DNA from: Salinicola acroporae
GTDB lineage: Bacteria > Pseudomonadota > Gammaproteobacteria > Pseudomonadales > Halomonadaceae
Assembly: GCF_003206615.1 (NCBI RefSeq)
Contig: NZ_PZJW01000007.1
Location: forward strand, 204,471 to 268,470
Length of the DNA: 64,000 nt
Reading direction: 5' to 3'
In this document: in pieces, positions 35,400-43,951 of the stretch
Numbering within the stretch: position 1 is the stretch's first letter
How the letters are laid out: the number at the start of each line of letters is the position of its first letter
Made by a program: the position numbers and the translations under genes
Notes under the pieces: generated by a model
Seen by the model: the letters and a program-made list of their open reading frames with translations, nothing else
Databases searched by the model: none
Told to the model about the DNA's origin: nothing

Positions 35400-35569
35400 C
35401 CCGAATCTCCCGATAATGGCGGGCGAACTGTCAGTAACGCCATGAATGAAAATCGTTAGATGAATGTGCTACAGGTTACGCCGGTCCAGATTATCGTTCT
35501 AATATATTGCTCGACGTTTTTGATATCTTTTACGACTCAATATCCGTGAATCGCGCGGGAAGACTCTTC

Positions 35570-36463
35570 ATGGAACTACGCAACCTGCGCTACTTCGTCG
35601 TTGTCGCGGAAGAACTGCACTTCAGCCGCGCGGCGGTCAGGCTGGGTATATCGCAGCCGCCGCTCAGCCAGCAGATTCGCGCGCTAGAGGACGAACTCGG
35701 CACGCGCCTATTCGAGCGCACCAATCGACGCGTCGCATTGACGGAGGCCGGCCGGCTGTTGCTCGAGGAAGCGAGGGAGATTCTGGATCGGGCGGAACGT
35801 GCCTCGCGCCTGGTTTCCCGGCTCGGCCAAGGGGAAACGGGACAGCTACGCATCGGCTTCACCACCTCGGTTCCACTCACGGCCACCCTGCCGCAGATGG
35901 TGCTGCGCTATCGGCAACGCTACCCGGATGTCGACCTGCGCATGCATGAGCTCAACAGTCGCCGCCAGATCAAGCCGCTGCTGAAGGGCGACCTGGACAT
36001 CGGCATCATGCGTCCGGCCACGCTGCCGGACGGTCTCGACGCCTTTACCTTGATCCGCGAACCCTTGGTGGCGGTGGTCAACGACCAGGGTCCGCTCGGT
36101 GGCAGCGCATCGCCGCTAACACTCGACGAACTGGCGCCACATCCATTCATCTACTTCTCGCCGGCCGCCGGTACCGGCCTGCTGGACCAATTCAACGCCC
36201 TGTTCGCCAGCCGGGGCCTGACGCCGCGCCTGGTCCAAGAAGTCGGTGGCCCCAACACCATCATCAGCCTCGTCGCCGGCGGACTCGGCGTCTCGATCCT
36301 GCCGGCCTCCTTTCGACACGTCCGGATCGACAATGTGCGCTATCGCCCCATCAATGACGGCGATGCTGTCTCGGAGGTGTGGCTGACGCATCCGCGCCAG
36401 CGCCTGACGCCTCACGCGCTGCGCTTTATCGAACTGGCCAACGAGATGACAGCTCCTGACTGA
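35570..36463 (+). CDS. LysR-family regulator (YnfL-like)
   Basis: 297 residues. HTH (MELRNLRYFVVVAEELHFSR, GISQPPLSQQIRALEDELG) and an effector domain (LRIGFTTSVPLTATLPQMVL; VAGGLGVSILPASF) of the CatR/BenM/YnfL group. ATG 35570 follows GGGAAGA; the frame from 35507 adds 21 atypical residues. It is divergent from the MFS gene across 170 AT-rich bases and probably regulates it. Confidence 0.86.
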   Translation: MELRNLRYFVVVAEELHFSRAAVRLGISQPPLSQQIRALEDELGTRLFERTNRRVALTEAGRLLLEEAREILDRAERASRLVSRLGQGETGQLRIGFTTSVPLTATLPQMVLRYRQRYPDVDLRMHELNSRRQIKPLLKGDLDIGIMRPATLPDGLDAFTLIREPLVAVVNDQGPLGGSASPLTLDELAPHPFIYFSPAAGTGLLDQFNALFASRGLTPRLVQEVGGPNTIISLVAGGLGVSILPASFRHVRIDNVRYRPINDGDAVSEVWLTHPRQRLTPHALRFIELANEMTAPD

Positions 36464-36487
36464 CTCGACGGCGCCAGCCGCAGGGAA

Positions 36488-37615
36488 CTATCCGGTTGCT
36501 CTCAGCAGCCGGCGTGGCGAGTGGGTCAGACGTTCGACGCCGTGCGGCCTAACCACGACCGTCTCGCTGATGGCTACCCCGACGGCAGACAGATACATAT
36601 GGAAGACCATGCCAGGTTCCAGAATCCAGGTCGCCGCGGGATGGAAGGCATAAGAAAAGTCGCTGGTGCGAGGCGTCCGGGTATAGAGTCCCAGACTGTA
36701 GCCAGTGACGTTGTTATAGCGCTCGCGTAGCCCTGCCTCCAGCACGCCCTCGCGGGCGATGCCGTCGACATCGGCGGCCAACGCGCCGGGACGCATGGCG
36801 GTGAACTGGCGATCCTGGATCGCCACCAGCGTCTCACATATGCCGGCCATGTCATGGCGATCCTCGCCGATCAGAATCGGTCGCATCAATCGCGCGCTAT
36901 AGTGGTTTACCTTGGGAATCAGCTCGACATGAAGCACGTCGCCATCAACGAGCGGTTCGTCGAGACGCCGCGCATGGAGAAATCCGCTATCCCCCACAGC
37001 CTTGACGATGGGCCCGGTATCGCCGCTGTCCGCGCCATCGAGCAGGAAGCGATATGCCGCGTGAGCCGACGCCTGTCGCGCTGAGTCACCCACTGTCAGC
37101 TTGGCCGCAACCGCTTGCATGGCACGATCGGCGATGCCCGAGGCCAGGCGCAAGTGCTCGATCTCGGCTTCGTCCTTACAGCGGCGAAGCCCATCGCTGA
37201 GCGCTCCGCAGTCCATCCAGCTCGCGTCGGGCAGCCGCTCGCGCAGCGCGGCATGAGTGGCCAGATCCAGGCCGTAGGAGATGTAGTCAATGGCAATTCT
37301 GGATGCCGCATGACCGCGGGCCAGCAACGAACTTGCCACGGCTTCTCGAGCATCCTGATCATCAGCGTACTCCACCACATCGTGGGCCACGCCCTGCTCG
37401 CGGCAAGATTCGACGTCCAATTCTCGCAGCACGACCCACGGTTCCCCCTCACGCGGCACGATCACGCAGCGGTAGTCGGTCAGCGACACGCTGTAGCCGA
37501 TCGTCCAGGCCATCAGCTCGCCATGATCGATCAGCATCACATCGCCGCCCAGGCGCTCGAGTTCGCGGCGAATCCTGGTCAAGCGTGCAAAGTAGTCAAT
37601 GCCATTCACGTTCAC
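36488..37615 (-). CDS. M24 (pita-bread) family protein without the metal site
   Basis: 375 residues: creatinase-type N-terminal domain (about 1-130), then an M24 fold. By alignment by eye to aminopeptidase P/prolidase motifs, all five metal ligands are changed: first Asp to Glu (HVELIP), second Asp to Arg (YSARLMRP), His to Tyr (TGYSLGLY), Glu to Tyr (GMVFHMYLS), last Glu to Ser (VAISETVVV). Metal-free M24 relatives such as creatinase hydrolyse non-peptide C-N bonds; ectoine hydrolases (DoeA/EutD) also belong to this fold. So a hydrolase of a small amide is more likely than a peptidase. The GTG start at 37615 overlaps the M20 stop (GTGA). Last gene of the transporter operon. Confidence 0.72.
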   Translation of the reverse strand: MNVNGIDYFARLTRIRRELERLGGDVMLIDHGELMAWTIGYSVSLTDYRCVIVPREGEPWVVLRELDVESCREQGVAHDVVEYADDQDAREAVASSLLARGHAASRIAIDYISYGLDLATHAALRERLPDASWMDCGALSDGLRRCKDEAEIEHLRLASGIADRAMQAVAAKLTVGDSARQASAHAAYRFLLDGADSGDTGPIVKAVGDSGFLHARRLDEPLVDGDVLHVELIPKVNHYSARLMRPILIGEDRHDMAGICETLVAIQDRQFTAMRPGALAADVDGIAREGVLEAGLRERYNNVTGYSLGLYTRTPRTSDFSYAFHPAATWILEPGMVFHMYLSAVGVAISETVVVRPHGVERLTHSPRRLLRATG

Positions 37616-38835
37616 ACGGCAACTTCGCAAACCGACAAAATCGCCAGCAGATAGATGCGCACCATGTCGAGATACTCGCGAATTTCGACGCGCTCGTCGG
37701 GCATGGTGTTGTACTTGCCGCCCGGCCCACAAACGATGCCCTCCATGCCCAGGCGCTGGTAGAAATGCGCAGCGTCCGTACCGAAATAGGCCGGAGGCGC
37801 GAAGACGCCCGTCGGTTGAGGTTCGCCACGCACTTTCTCGTAGGCGGCGTTGACCGCCTTGACGATAGGCGCCTCGGGGTCGACCTCGAACGGCGCCATG
37901 GTTGGCCTGCCCACCTGCTTTTCGGGGATAAGCTGGGCTTTGAGCCCTGGATGGCGTGCCTCGAGTGCGTCGAGCATCTCGCGCATGTCCGCCAGCACAC
38001 TCTCTTCGGTCTGCCCTGGCGCGTAGCGGCAGCTACCGCGCAGGCGGGCAAAGTCGGCGACCTGCGGCGGGCGCCACTCGTAGAGTTCACACCCGAGGGC
38101 CGCCTGCACGACCCCGACATGGCCGAGATTGACCTTGCGATGAGCTTCGGACTGCACGCCACTGAAGGTGGCGTTGTTGATCAGCGGCACCAATTCGGAA
38201 GCCGCCGCCAGCGCATCCACGGCCTCGCCCCGTTTGGAAAGGTGGCGTGTCTTTCCAGTCAGCTCGATCGTCCAGATCAGTGAGCCGGCGTGCATGGTGA
38301 GCGCCTGCAAGTCGGTGGGTTCGGAGTTGATGAAGCAGTCCGCCTTGACCCCCTGTTCGATCGCCGCCACCGTGCCGATGCCGCCTTGCAGCTCGCCGAC
38401 CACATAGGTCAACACGACGTCACCCTTGAGCTTGACGCCGGCGTCCACCAGCGTCTTTACCGCGCAGAAATAAGCGGCATCGCCGGCCTTCATGTTAGAG
38501 ACGCCGATGCCGTAGATGAACTCGCCATCGACGACCCCACCCCAAGGATCGACGGTCCAACCCTCGGTCGCCGGGTTGGTATCGAGGTGGCCGTTGAAGA
38601 GCAGACTCTTGCCGCCGCCTCCTGCGCCCTTGAGCCGGCCGATGGCGTTGGCCCGTCCACCGGGAACGTCCTGCAGCTCGGAATCCAGCCCCAACTCGCG
38701 CATGCGTACATCCATCCAGCGCGCCAGCTCGAGCTCGCCTTCGCTCTCGCTATAGCTTTTGTGTCGAACCATCTGCGATAGAAAATCGAGACAGAACGAG
38801 TCATCAACGCGGTCGAGCAACTCATCTGGCGTCAT
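37612..38835 (-). CDS. M20 family deacylase-like protein with altered metal ligands
   Basis: 407 residues, ArgE/DapE/CPG2-like. The first His is present (LLFNGHLDTNPATEGW). The metal-bridging Asp of the usual DMKGG is Asn here (GIGVSNMKAGDAA). The catalytic Glu region reads VVGELQGG, and the last His of the AHxPDE motif is Thr (YNTMPDERVEI). The NSEPTD block is kept. The protein may be a pseudoenzyme, use one metal, or have a new mechanism. ATG 38835 follows CAGGAGTG. It lies 6 bases after the ABC ATPase gene and overlaps the M24 gene by four bases. Confidence 0.75.
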   Translation of the reverse strand: MTPDELLDRVDDSFCLDFLSQMVRHKSYSESEGELELARWMDVRMRELGLDSELQDVPGGRANAIGRLKGAGGGGKSLLFNGHLDTNPATEGWTVDPWGGVVDGEFIYGIGVSNMKAGDAAYFCAVKTLVDAGVKLKGDVVLTYVVGELQGGIGTVAAIEQGVKADCFINSEPTDLQALTMHAGSLIWTIELTGKTRHLSKRGEAVDALAAASELVPLINNATFSGVQSEAHRKVNLGHVGVVQAALGCELYEWRPPQVADFARLRGSCRYAPGQTEESVLADMREMLDALEARHPGLKAQLIPEKQVGRPTMAPFEVDPEAPIVKAVNAAYEKVRGEPQPTGVFAPPAYFGTDAAHFYQRLGMEGIVCGPGGKYNTMPDERVEIREYLDMVRIYLLAILSVCEVAV

Positions 38836-38841
38836 GCAACA

Positions 38842-40527
38842 TCACTCCTGATCCATGGTTGGGGCTGAAAATTCATCGTCGATGACACGAGCCGATGAAG
38901 CGATCGTCGGCGTCGCCGCCAGCAGAGCTCGTGTGTAGGCGTGCTTCGGGCCGTCGGCGAGCTCCTCGGCGCTCGATAGCTCGACCCGGTCACCGCGATA
39001 CATGACCGCGACACGATGAGCGATCTGCTGTATGAGATTGATGTCGTGGGTGATGAAGAGATAGGCCGTTCCGTGGCGCCTGCGCAGATCCAGCAAGAGC
39101 GCTATCACCGTGGCTTGGACCGACACATCCAGTGCGGCGGTGATTTCATCACAGATCACCACATCCGGCCGGGCTGCAAAGGCCCGAGCGATCGCCACAC
39201 GCTGCTTCTGGCCACCCGACAGCTCATGCGGGTAGCGCGACGCCAGTGTCGGGTCGAGGCGAACCTCCTCGAGCGAGCGCGCCACCGCCTGGCTCAGCGT
39301 TTCGCCCTCGGGTAAGCCATAGAGCCGATAGCTGCGGCCGATCAGTTCACCGATACGCTGACGCGGATTGAGTGAGCCATCGGGATGCTGGAAGACCAAC
39401 TGCACTCGGCGCCGATAATCGGCTCTCCCTCGCGGGGTAGACGACACGGCTTCACCGTCGAGCAGTATCTCCCCTCGGTGATTCACCAGACCGGTGAGCG
39501 CCTTGGCTAGCGTCGACTTGCCCGAGCCGGACTCGCCGACCACACCGACAATCTCGCCGTGTGCAATCTCCAGATCGAACGGATTCAGCGCGCGAAAACG
39601 CGGGTCCGGGCGCTTCAGCCAGCGCGCCAGCGTCGTGCGCTGGCCATAATCCACGCTGATACCGCGCAGGGTCAGCAGCGGTGGACGCTCGCGAGCGTTC
39701 GCATGCGCAGCGATCTCGCTCTCGGCGACCAGCCGCCGACGCGGGTTCGGTACCGCCGCGACCAAGCTCTGGGTGTAGGGGTGGTCGGGTGCGGCGAAGA
39801 TTTTTCGCCCCGGCGCACGCTCGACGATCCGCCCTTTCTCCAACACGCAGACGTGATCGGCAATACGGGAAACCAGCGCCAGATCGTGGGAGATATACAG
39901 CGCCGCGACCCCGGTCTCTTCTCTCAGGCGCCCGAAGAGCTCGAGAACCTGAGCGGCATTGATCACATCCAGTGCCGTGGTGGGCTCATCGAATATCAGA
40001 CACGCCGGCCGACATGCGAAGGCGCCCGCGATCAGCGCGCGCTGCTTCTCGCCACCGGAGAGTTCGTGCGGATAGCGGGCGAGCATCGACTCGGGATTCT
40101 TGAGATCAACATCACCAAGCGTCTCGATGGCGATTCGGCGAGCCTCTCCGCGGGAGACGCCTCGATGGCGGGTAAGCATCTCGAGCATTTGCGATCCGAG
40201 CGTGAGCGTCGGGTTGAGCGCTGCACTGGGGTCCTGAAACACCATGCCCAGGCGCCCGCCGCGAAGCGCTCTGAGCCTGGCGGCCTTGAGCGTGGTCAAC
40301 TCTTCGCCTTGCAATTGGATACTGCCGCCATGTTCGATGGCATTGCCCGCCAGATAGCGCATGATCGCCCAGGCGAGTGAAGTCTTGCCGGAGCCGGACT
40401 CGCCCACCACACCGACCACTTCTCCCGGCGCGACCGAGAGCGTGACGCCGTCGAGTACCGGCAACGACCCATGGGCGGTGGTGTAACTGAGTGAATAGTC
40501 GTCGATGCGAAGCAGCGCGTCGTTCAC
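38842..40527 (-). CDS. fused dipeptide-type ABC transporter ATPase (two ABC domains)
   Basis: 561 residues with two complete ABC modules, equivalent to DppD and DppF joined, like GsiA/YejF. Module 1 has Walker A GESGSGKTS (about residue 42-50), signature LSGGEKQR and Walker B CLIFDEPTTALD. Module 2 has Walker A GESGSGKST, signature LSGGQKQR and Walker B VVICDEITAALD. Powers the two permeases encoded just upstream. The start overlaps the permease stop by four bases (ATGA). Confidence 0.93.
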   Translation of the reverse strand: MNDALLRIDDYSLSYTTAHGSLPVLDGVTLSVAPGEVVGVVGESGSGKTSLAWAIMRYLAGNAIEHGGSIQLQGEELTTLKAARLRALRGGRLGMVFQDPSAALNPTLTLGSQMLEMLTRHRGVSRGEARRIAIETLGDVDLKNPESMLARYPHELSGGEKQRALIAGAFACRPACLIFDEPTTALDVINAAQVLELFGRLREETGVAALYISHDLALVSRIADHVCVLEKGRIVERAPGRKIFAAPDHPYTQSLVAAVPNPRRRLVAESEIAAHANARERPPLLTLRGISVDYGQRTTLARWLKRPDPRFRALNPFDLEIAHGEIVGVVGESGSGKSTLAKALTGLVNHRGEILLDGEAVSSTPRGRADYRRRVQLVFQHPDGSLNPRQRIGELIGRSYRLYGLPEGETLSQAVARSLEEVRLDPTLASRYPHELSGGQKQRVAIARAFAARPDVVICDEITAALDVSVQATVIALLLDLRRRHGTAYLFITHDINLIQQIAHRVAVMYRGDRVELSSAEELADGPKHAYTRALLAATPTIASSARVIDDEFSAPTMDQE

Positions 40528-41354
40528 GTCCGGCTCCTTGGATTGAGCGCATCGCGCAGGCCATCACCCAGAAGATTGAAGCCGATCGCCACCAGCGCGA
40601 TGCAAAGACCCGGCATGATCATCATCCAGGGCGCGGTGAAGAGATGGCTTCGCGCTTCCGAAACCATCAATCCCCATTCGGACGACGGCGGCTGCGCCCC
40701 AAGCCCTAAAAAGCTCAGCGTGGCGAAAAGCATGACGGCAAAGGCCACACGGACGGTGCCTTCGACGATCACCGGCGCCACGATGTTAGGCAGCATCTCG
40801 CGCACCACGATGTGGGACGTCGACTCGCCGCGCACGATCGCCGCACTCACGTAGTCCTGCGTGCGCACCGCCAGCGCGACGCTGCGCGCAACGCGCACCA
40901 TTCCCGGGGTGAAGGCGATGGCGATGGCCGCCACGGCGTTGACGTCGCTCTTGCCCAGCGTGGCAACGATCAGCAGCGCGAACAGCAGGCTGGGAATCGC
41001 CATGATCGCATCCATGGTGCGCATGATCGCTTCGTCCACCCAGCCACCGAGATAGGCACTGAGCGTACCAATGACGGCGCCAAGTACCATGGCGATGGCC
41101 GTGGCCAGGAGCGACATCACGATGGTGTCGCGAGCCCCGATCATGACGCGGCTCAACACATCGCGGCCCATCTGGTCGGTCCCAAACCAGTGCATCGGGC
41201 CCGGGGGCTGGTAACGCGCGGTGAAGGAGAGCGCGTTGGGCTCGAACGGCGCGAGCCACGGTCCCAATACCACTAGCACGATGGCCAGCAGGCACAGTCC
41301 CCCTCCCACCACACCCTGCGGCGAACGCACGAGCGTCTTGAGTGAATCAGGCAT
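40524..41354 (-). CDS. peptide-type ABC transporter permease (DppC-like)
   Basis: 276 residues with six membrane segments. The N-terminal block HWFGTDQMGRDVLSRVMIGA and the EAA-type loop (EMLPNIVAPVIVEGT) are typical of OppC/DppC. ATG 41354 overlaps the DppB stop by 8 bases; ATG 41381 is an alternative. The inner membrane partner of the DppB-like protein. Confidence 0.92.
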   Translation of the reverse strand: MPDSLKTLVRSPQGVVGGGLCLLAIVLVVLGPWLAPFEPNALSFTARYQPPGPMHWFGTDQMGRDVLSRVMIGARDTIVMSLLATAIAMVLGAVIGTLSAYLGGWVDEAIMRTMDAIMAIPSLLFALLIVATLGKSDVNAVAAIAIAFTPGMVRVARSVALAVRTQDYVSAAIVRGESTSHIVVREMLPNIVAPVIVEGTVRVAFAVMLFATLSFLGLGAQPPSSEWGLMVSEARSHLFTAPWMMIMPGLCIALVAIGFNLLGDGLRDALNPRSRT

Positions 41355-42294
41355 ATTGAATCCGTCTGTCGAGCCAGGCATAGGCGAGGTCGGCGAGAAA
41401 GTTGGCTAACGCATAGGTGGCAGCGATGATCAGCACGCCGGCCTGAATGGCGGGCAGATCACGGCTTTGTACCGCGACGATGAGCGCTCGGCCGATACCG
41501 GGAATGGCAAAGATCTCCTCGACGACGATGATGCCGCCGAGCAGATAACCCACGTCCAGCGCCACGATCGTAATGGTCGGCAACATCGCGTTGCGCAGTG
41601 CGTGATGCAGCACGACCCGCCGCGACGATAGTCCCTTGAGGCGAGCCGCCCGGATATAGTCACTGGCCATGACGTCGACCATCTCCGAGCGCACCATGCG
41701 CGAGACATGGGCCACCAGAATCATCGATACCGTCAAGGTGGGTAGAATCATGTGCGCGAGCCAGCCGGCCACATCCTCGGTGAGCGGCACGTAGCCGGTC
41801 GCCGGCAGCCAGCCGAGCACGTCGGCAAACAGCAGTGCCAGCACCGTGGCCGTAACGAACTCGGGCAAGGAAATTCCCACGTAAGAGATGATTCCAATGA
41901 TCAAGTCCGCTGCCTTCCCTCGCCGCAGGGCCGACACGATGCCCAGCGGAATGGCGATCACCAGCATCAACACCAGCGCCAGGAACGCCAGTAACAGCGA
42001 ACGCCCTAGCGCCCCGAACATCATCGGCGCCACCGCCTGGCCAGTACGCATCGACTGGCCGAAGTCGCCGCTCAGCACGCCGCTGAACCAGTGCCAGTAC
42101 TGCCACCACGCCGGCTGGTCCAAACCCAATTGCGCCCGCACGCTGGCCAGCGCCTCAGGTGTCGCCGAATTTCCCAGTAGCGTAACGGCCGCATCCGCGG
42201 GCAACAGTTGCGTCATGGCGAACACCAGAAACGACACCACCAAGAGCGTGTAGACGGTGGTGAGCAACCGTCGCCCGACATAGCCGGCGTTCAT
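41347..42294 (-). CDS. peptide-type ABC transporter permease (DppB-like)
   Basis: 315 residues with six membrane segments. N-terminal YVGRRLLTTVYTLLVVSFLV, periplasmic loop with LGLDQPAWWQYWHWFSGVLS, and the EAA loop (HHALRNAMLPTITIVALDVG) are the OppB/DppB features. It starts 27 bases after the binding-protein gene and overlaps dppC-like. Confidence 0.92.
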   Translation of the reverse strand: MNAGYVGRRLLTTVYTLLVVSFLVFAMTQLLPADAAVTLLGNSATPEALASVRAQLGLDQPAWWQYWHWFSGVLSGDFGQSMRTGQAVAPMMFGALGRSLLLAFLALVLMLVIAIPLGIVSALRRGKAADLIIGIISYVGISLPEFVTATVLALLFADVLGWLPATGYVPLTEDVAGWLAHMILPTLTVSMILVAHVSRMVRSEMVDVMASDYIRAARLKGLSSRRVVLHHALRNAMLPTITIVALDVGYLLGGIIVVEEIFAIPGIGRALIVAVQSRDLPAIQAGVLIIAATYALANFLADLAYAWLDRRIQYA

Positions 42295-42321
42295 GACGGA
42301 TCTCCCGACGCGCGTGGCTCA

Positions 42322-43899
42322 TCAACCGGCATCGTTCGAGCCATTCGCGATCCCGACGTAGTCCAGGCGCTGAATCGCACCGCGTGGATTGAGCTCGAAG
42401 CCCGTCACCCGCTCGCGCCGTGCCGCCAGCAGATCGAAGAACACCGGAATCACCGACGGCACTTCCTCATGCATCAGCCGCTGTGCCCGCGAGTAGAGTT
42501 CGCCACGCCGAGCTTCGTCGGCAGTCTGGCTCGCTTCAGCGACGATTCGGTCGAACTCGGCGTTGTTCCAGCGTGTCTCGTTCCAGGGCGCATTGCTGGT
42601 GTAAAGCAGCGAGAACACGGCATCGACGGTGGGCTGCATGTTGTAGAAACCGACGTAGAATTGCACTTTCTTCCACACCTGATCGAGATAGGTGCTGTGC
42701 GCGAGCGTCTGCACCTCGATCCGAAATCCAGCGGGCGCCGCCATCTCACGCAGCGCCACCGCCAGCGGTGTTCGGGTCGGCGGACTATCGGAGGCGACGA
42801 GCGTGAGTTCGAGCCCGTCCGCATAGCCTGCCTCCTCCAGCAGTGCCTTGGCGCGCGCCAGATCCGGCTTGCGGGCTTCCTGCTCGGCGAAGAAGGGATA
42901 GGCCGCGTTGATGGGGGTATCGTTACCCGGTGTGCCGAAGCCGTTGGCGGTGAAGGCGACCATGGCCTCGCGGTCGACGGTGAGCGCCAACGCCTGGCGC
43001 ACGCGCACATCGTTGAATGGCGGTTTGCTGCAATCCATGTTGACGTTGAGGAACTGCCCCGACGGCGTCCGCAACGTCTCGACGTCCTCCGCGTCGTCCA
43101 GGCGGTCGTACTCGGTCGCGGCGAGCGCGAGCATGAGATCCGTATCACCGGCTATCAACGCCGATCCCTCGGCGGTGGTATCCGGGTAGACCAGCACCTC
43201 GACACGCGCGAGCTTGGGTCTGTCAGGTGCGTAATAATCGGGGTTGCGCTCGACCACGATGCGGCTCTCGGGCTCGAACGACACCAGCCTGAACGGCCCC
43301 GTACCGATCGCTTCGCGAGCGAGACGCTCCAAGTCCTGTTCGATGACCGTCTTCGGCACGATCTTGGCATCGGGATAGGCCAGCGCCGTGGGTAGATCGG
43401 CGTAGGGCGATTCGAGCCGAATCAGCACCGTCACATCGTCCTGCGCGAGCACTTCACGGATCGGGCCGACATTGTGCTGGGCCGGGGATGCGACGTCCGG
43501 ATCGAGAATCGCACCAAAGGTCGCCGCAACATCGGCAGCGGTACACGGCGAGCCATCATGGAAGGTGACGCCGTCACGCAAGGTGAAGGTCCACTCGGTC
43601 AACTCGTCATTGGCCTGCCATTCCCGCGCGAGGTCGGGCTGCGGCAGCATCTCGGCATCGAGTCGCGTCAGGCCACTGTAGAGCAGCTCGGCCAGCAGAT
43701 ATTCAGGGTTGACACGCGCCCGCAGCGGGTTGAGCACCGCTGCCGCTTGATCGACGCTCACTCGCAGCGTGGCGTTGACCTCGCCGACATCCCCCTGTGC
43801 AAGCGCGCGACCGAATCGGGTCACGCTGGGAAACAGTGTGGCACCCGCAGCCATTGCAGTGCCGGCGAGAAAGCGCCGGCGAGTCAAAGATAACGTCAT
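42322..43899 (-). CDS. Tat-exported ABC substrate-binding protein (DppA/OppA-like, SBP_bac_5)
   Basis: 525 residues. The signal peptide has a twin-arginine motif (LTRRRFLAGTAMAAG), unusual for this family, where most members use Sec. The mature part has the family blocks LAREWQANDELTEWTFTLRDG, IGTGPFRLVSFEPES, VRQALALTVDREAMV and PWNETRWNNAEFD. The ligand of the system is unknown. GAGGTGGAAC precedes ATG 43899. It sits between an intact M20 gene and the permeases. Confidence 0.9.
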   Translation of the reverse strand: MTLSLTRRRFLAGTAMAAGATLFPSVTRFGRALAQGDVGEVNATLRVSVDQAAAVLNPLRARVNPEYLLAELLYSGLTRLDAEMLPQPDLAREWQANDELTEWTFTLRDGVTFHDGSPCTAADVAATFGAILDPDVASPAQHNVGPIREVLAQDDVTVLIRLESPYADLPTALAYPDAKIVPKTVIEQDLERLAREAIGTGPFRLVSFEPESRIVVERNPDYYAPDRPKLARVEVLVYPDTTAEGSALIAGDTDLMLALAATEYDRLDDAEDVETLRTPSGQFLNVNMDCSKPPFNDVRVRQALALTVDREAMVAFTANGFGTPGNDTPINAAYPFFAEQEARKPDLARAKALLEEAGYADGLELTLVASDSPPTRTPLAVALREMAAPAGFRIEVQTLAHSTYLDQVWKKVQFYVGFYNMQPTVDAVFSLLYTSNAPWNETRWNNAEFDRIVAEASQTADEARRGELYSRAQRLMHEEVPSVIPVFFDLLAARRERVTGFELNPRGAIQRLDYVGIANGSNDAG

Positions 43900-43951
43900 G
43901 TTCCACCTCTCGATTGTCAGTGTTATGGAGGACGCAAGGTTCTGCGGTGCT

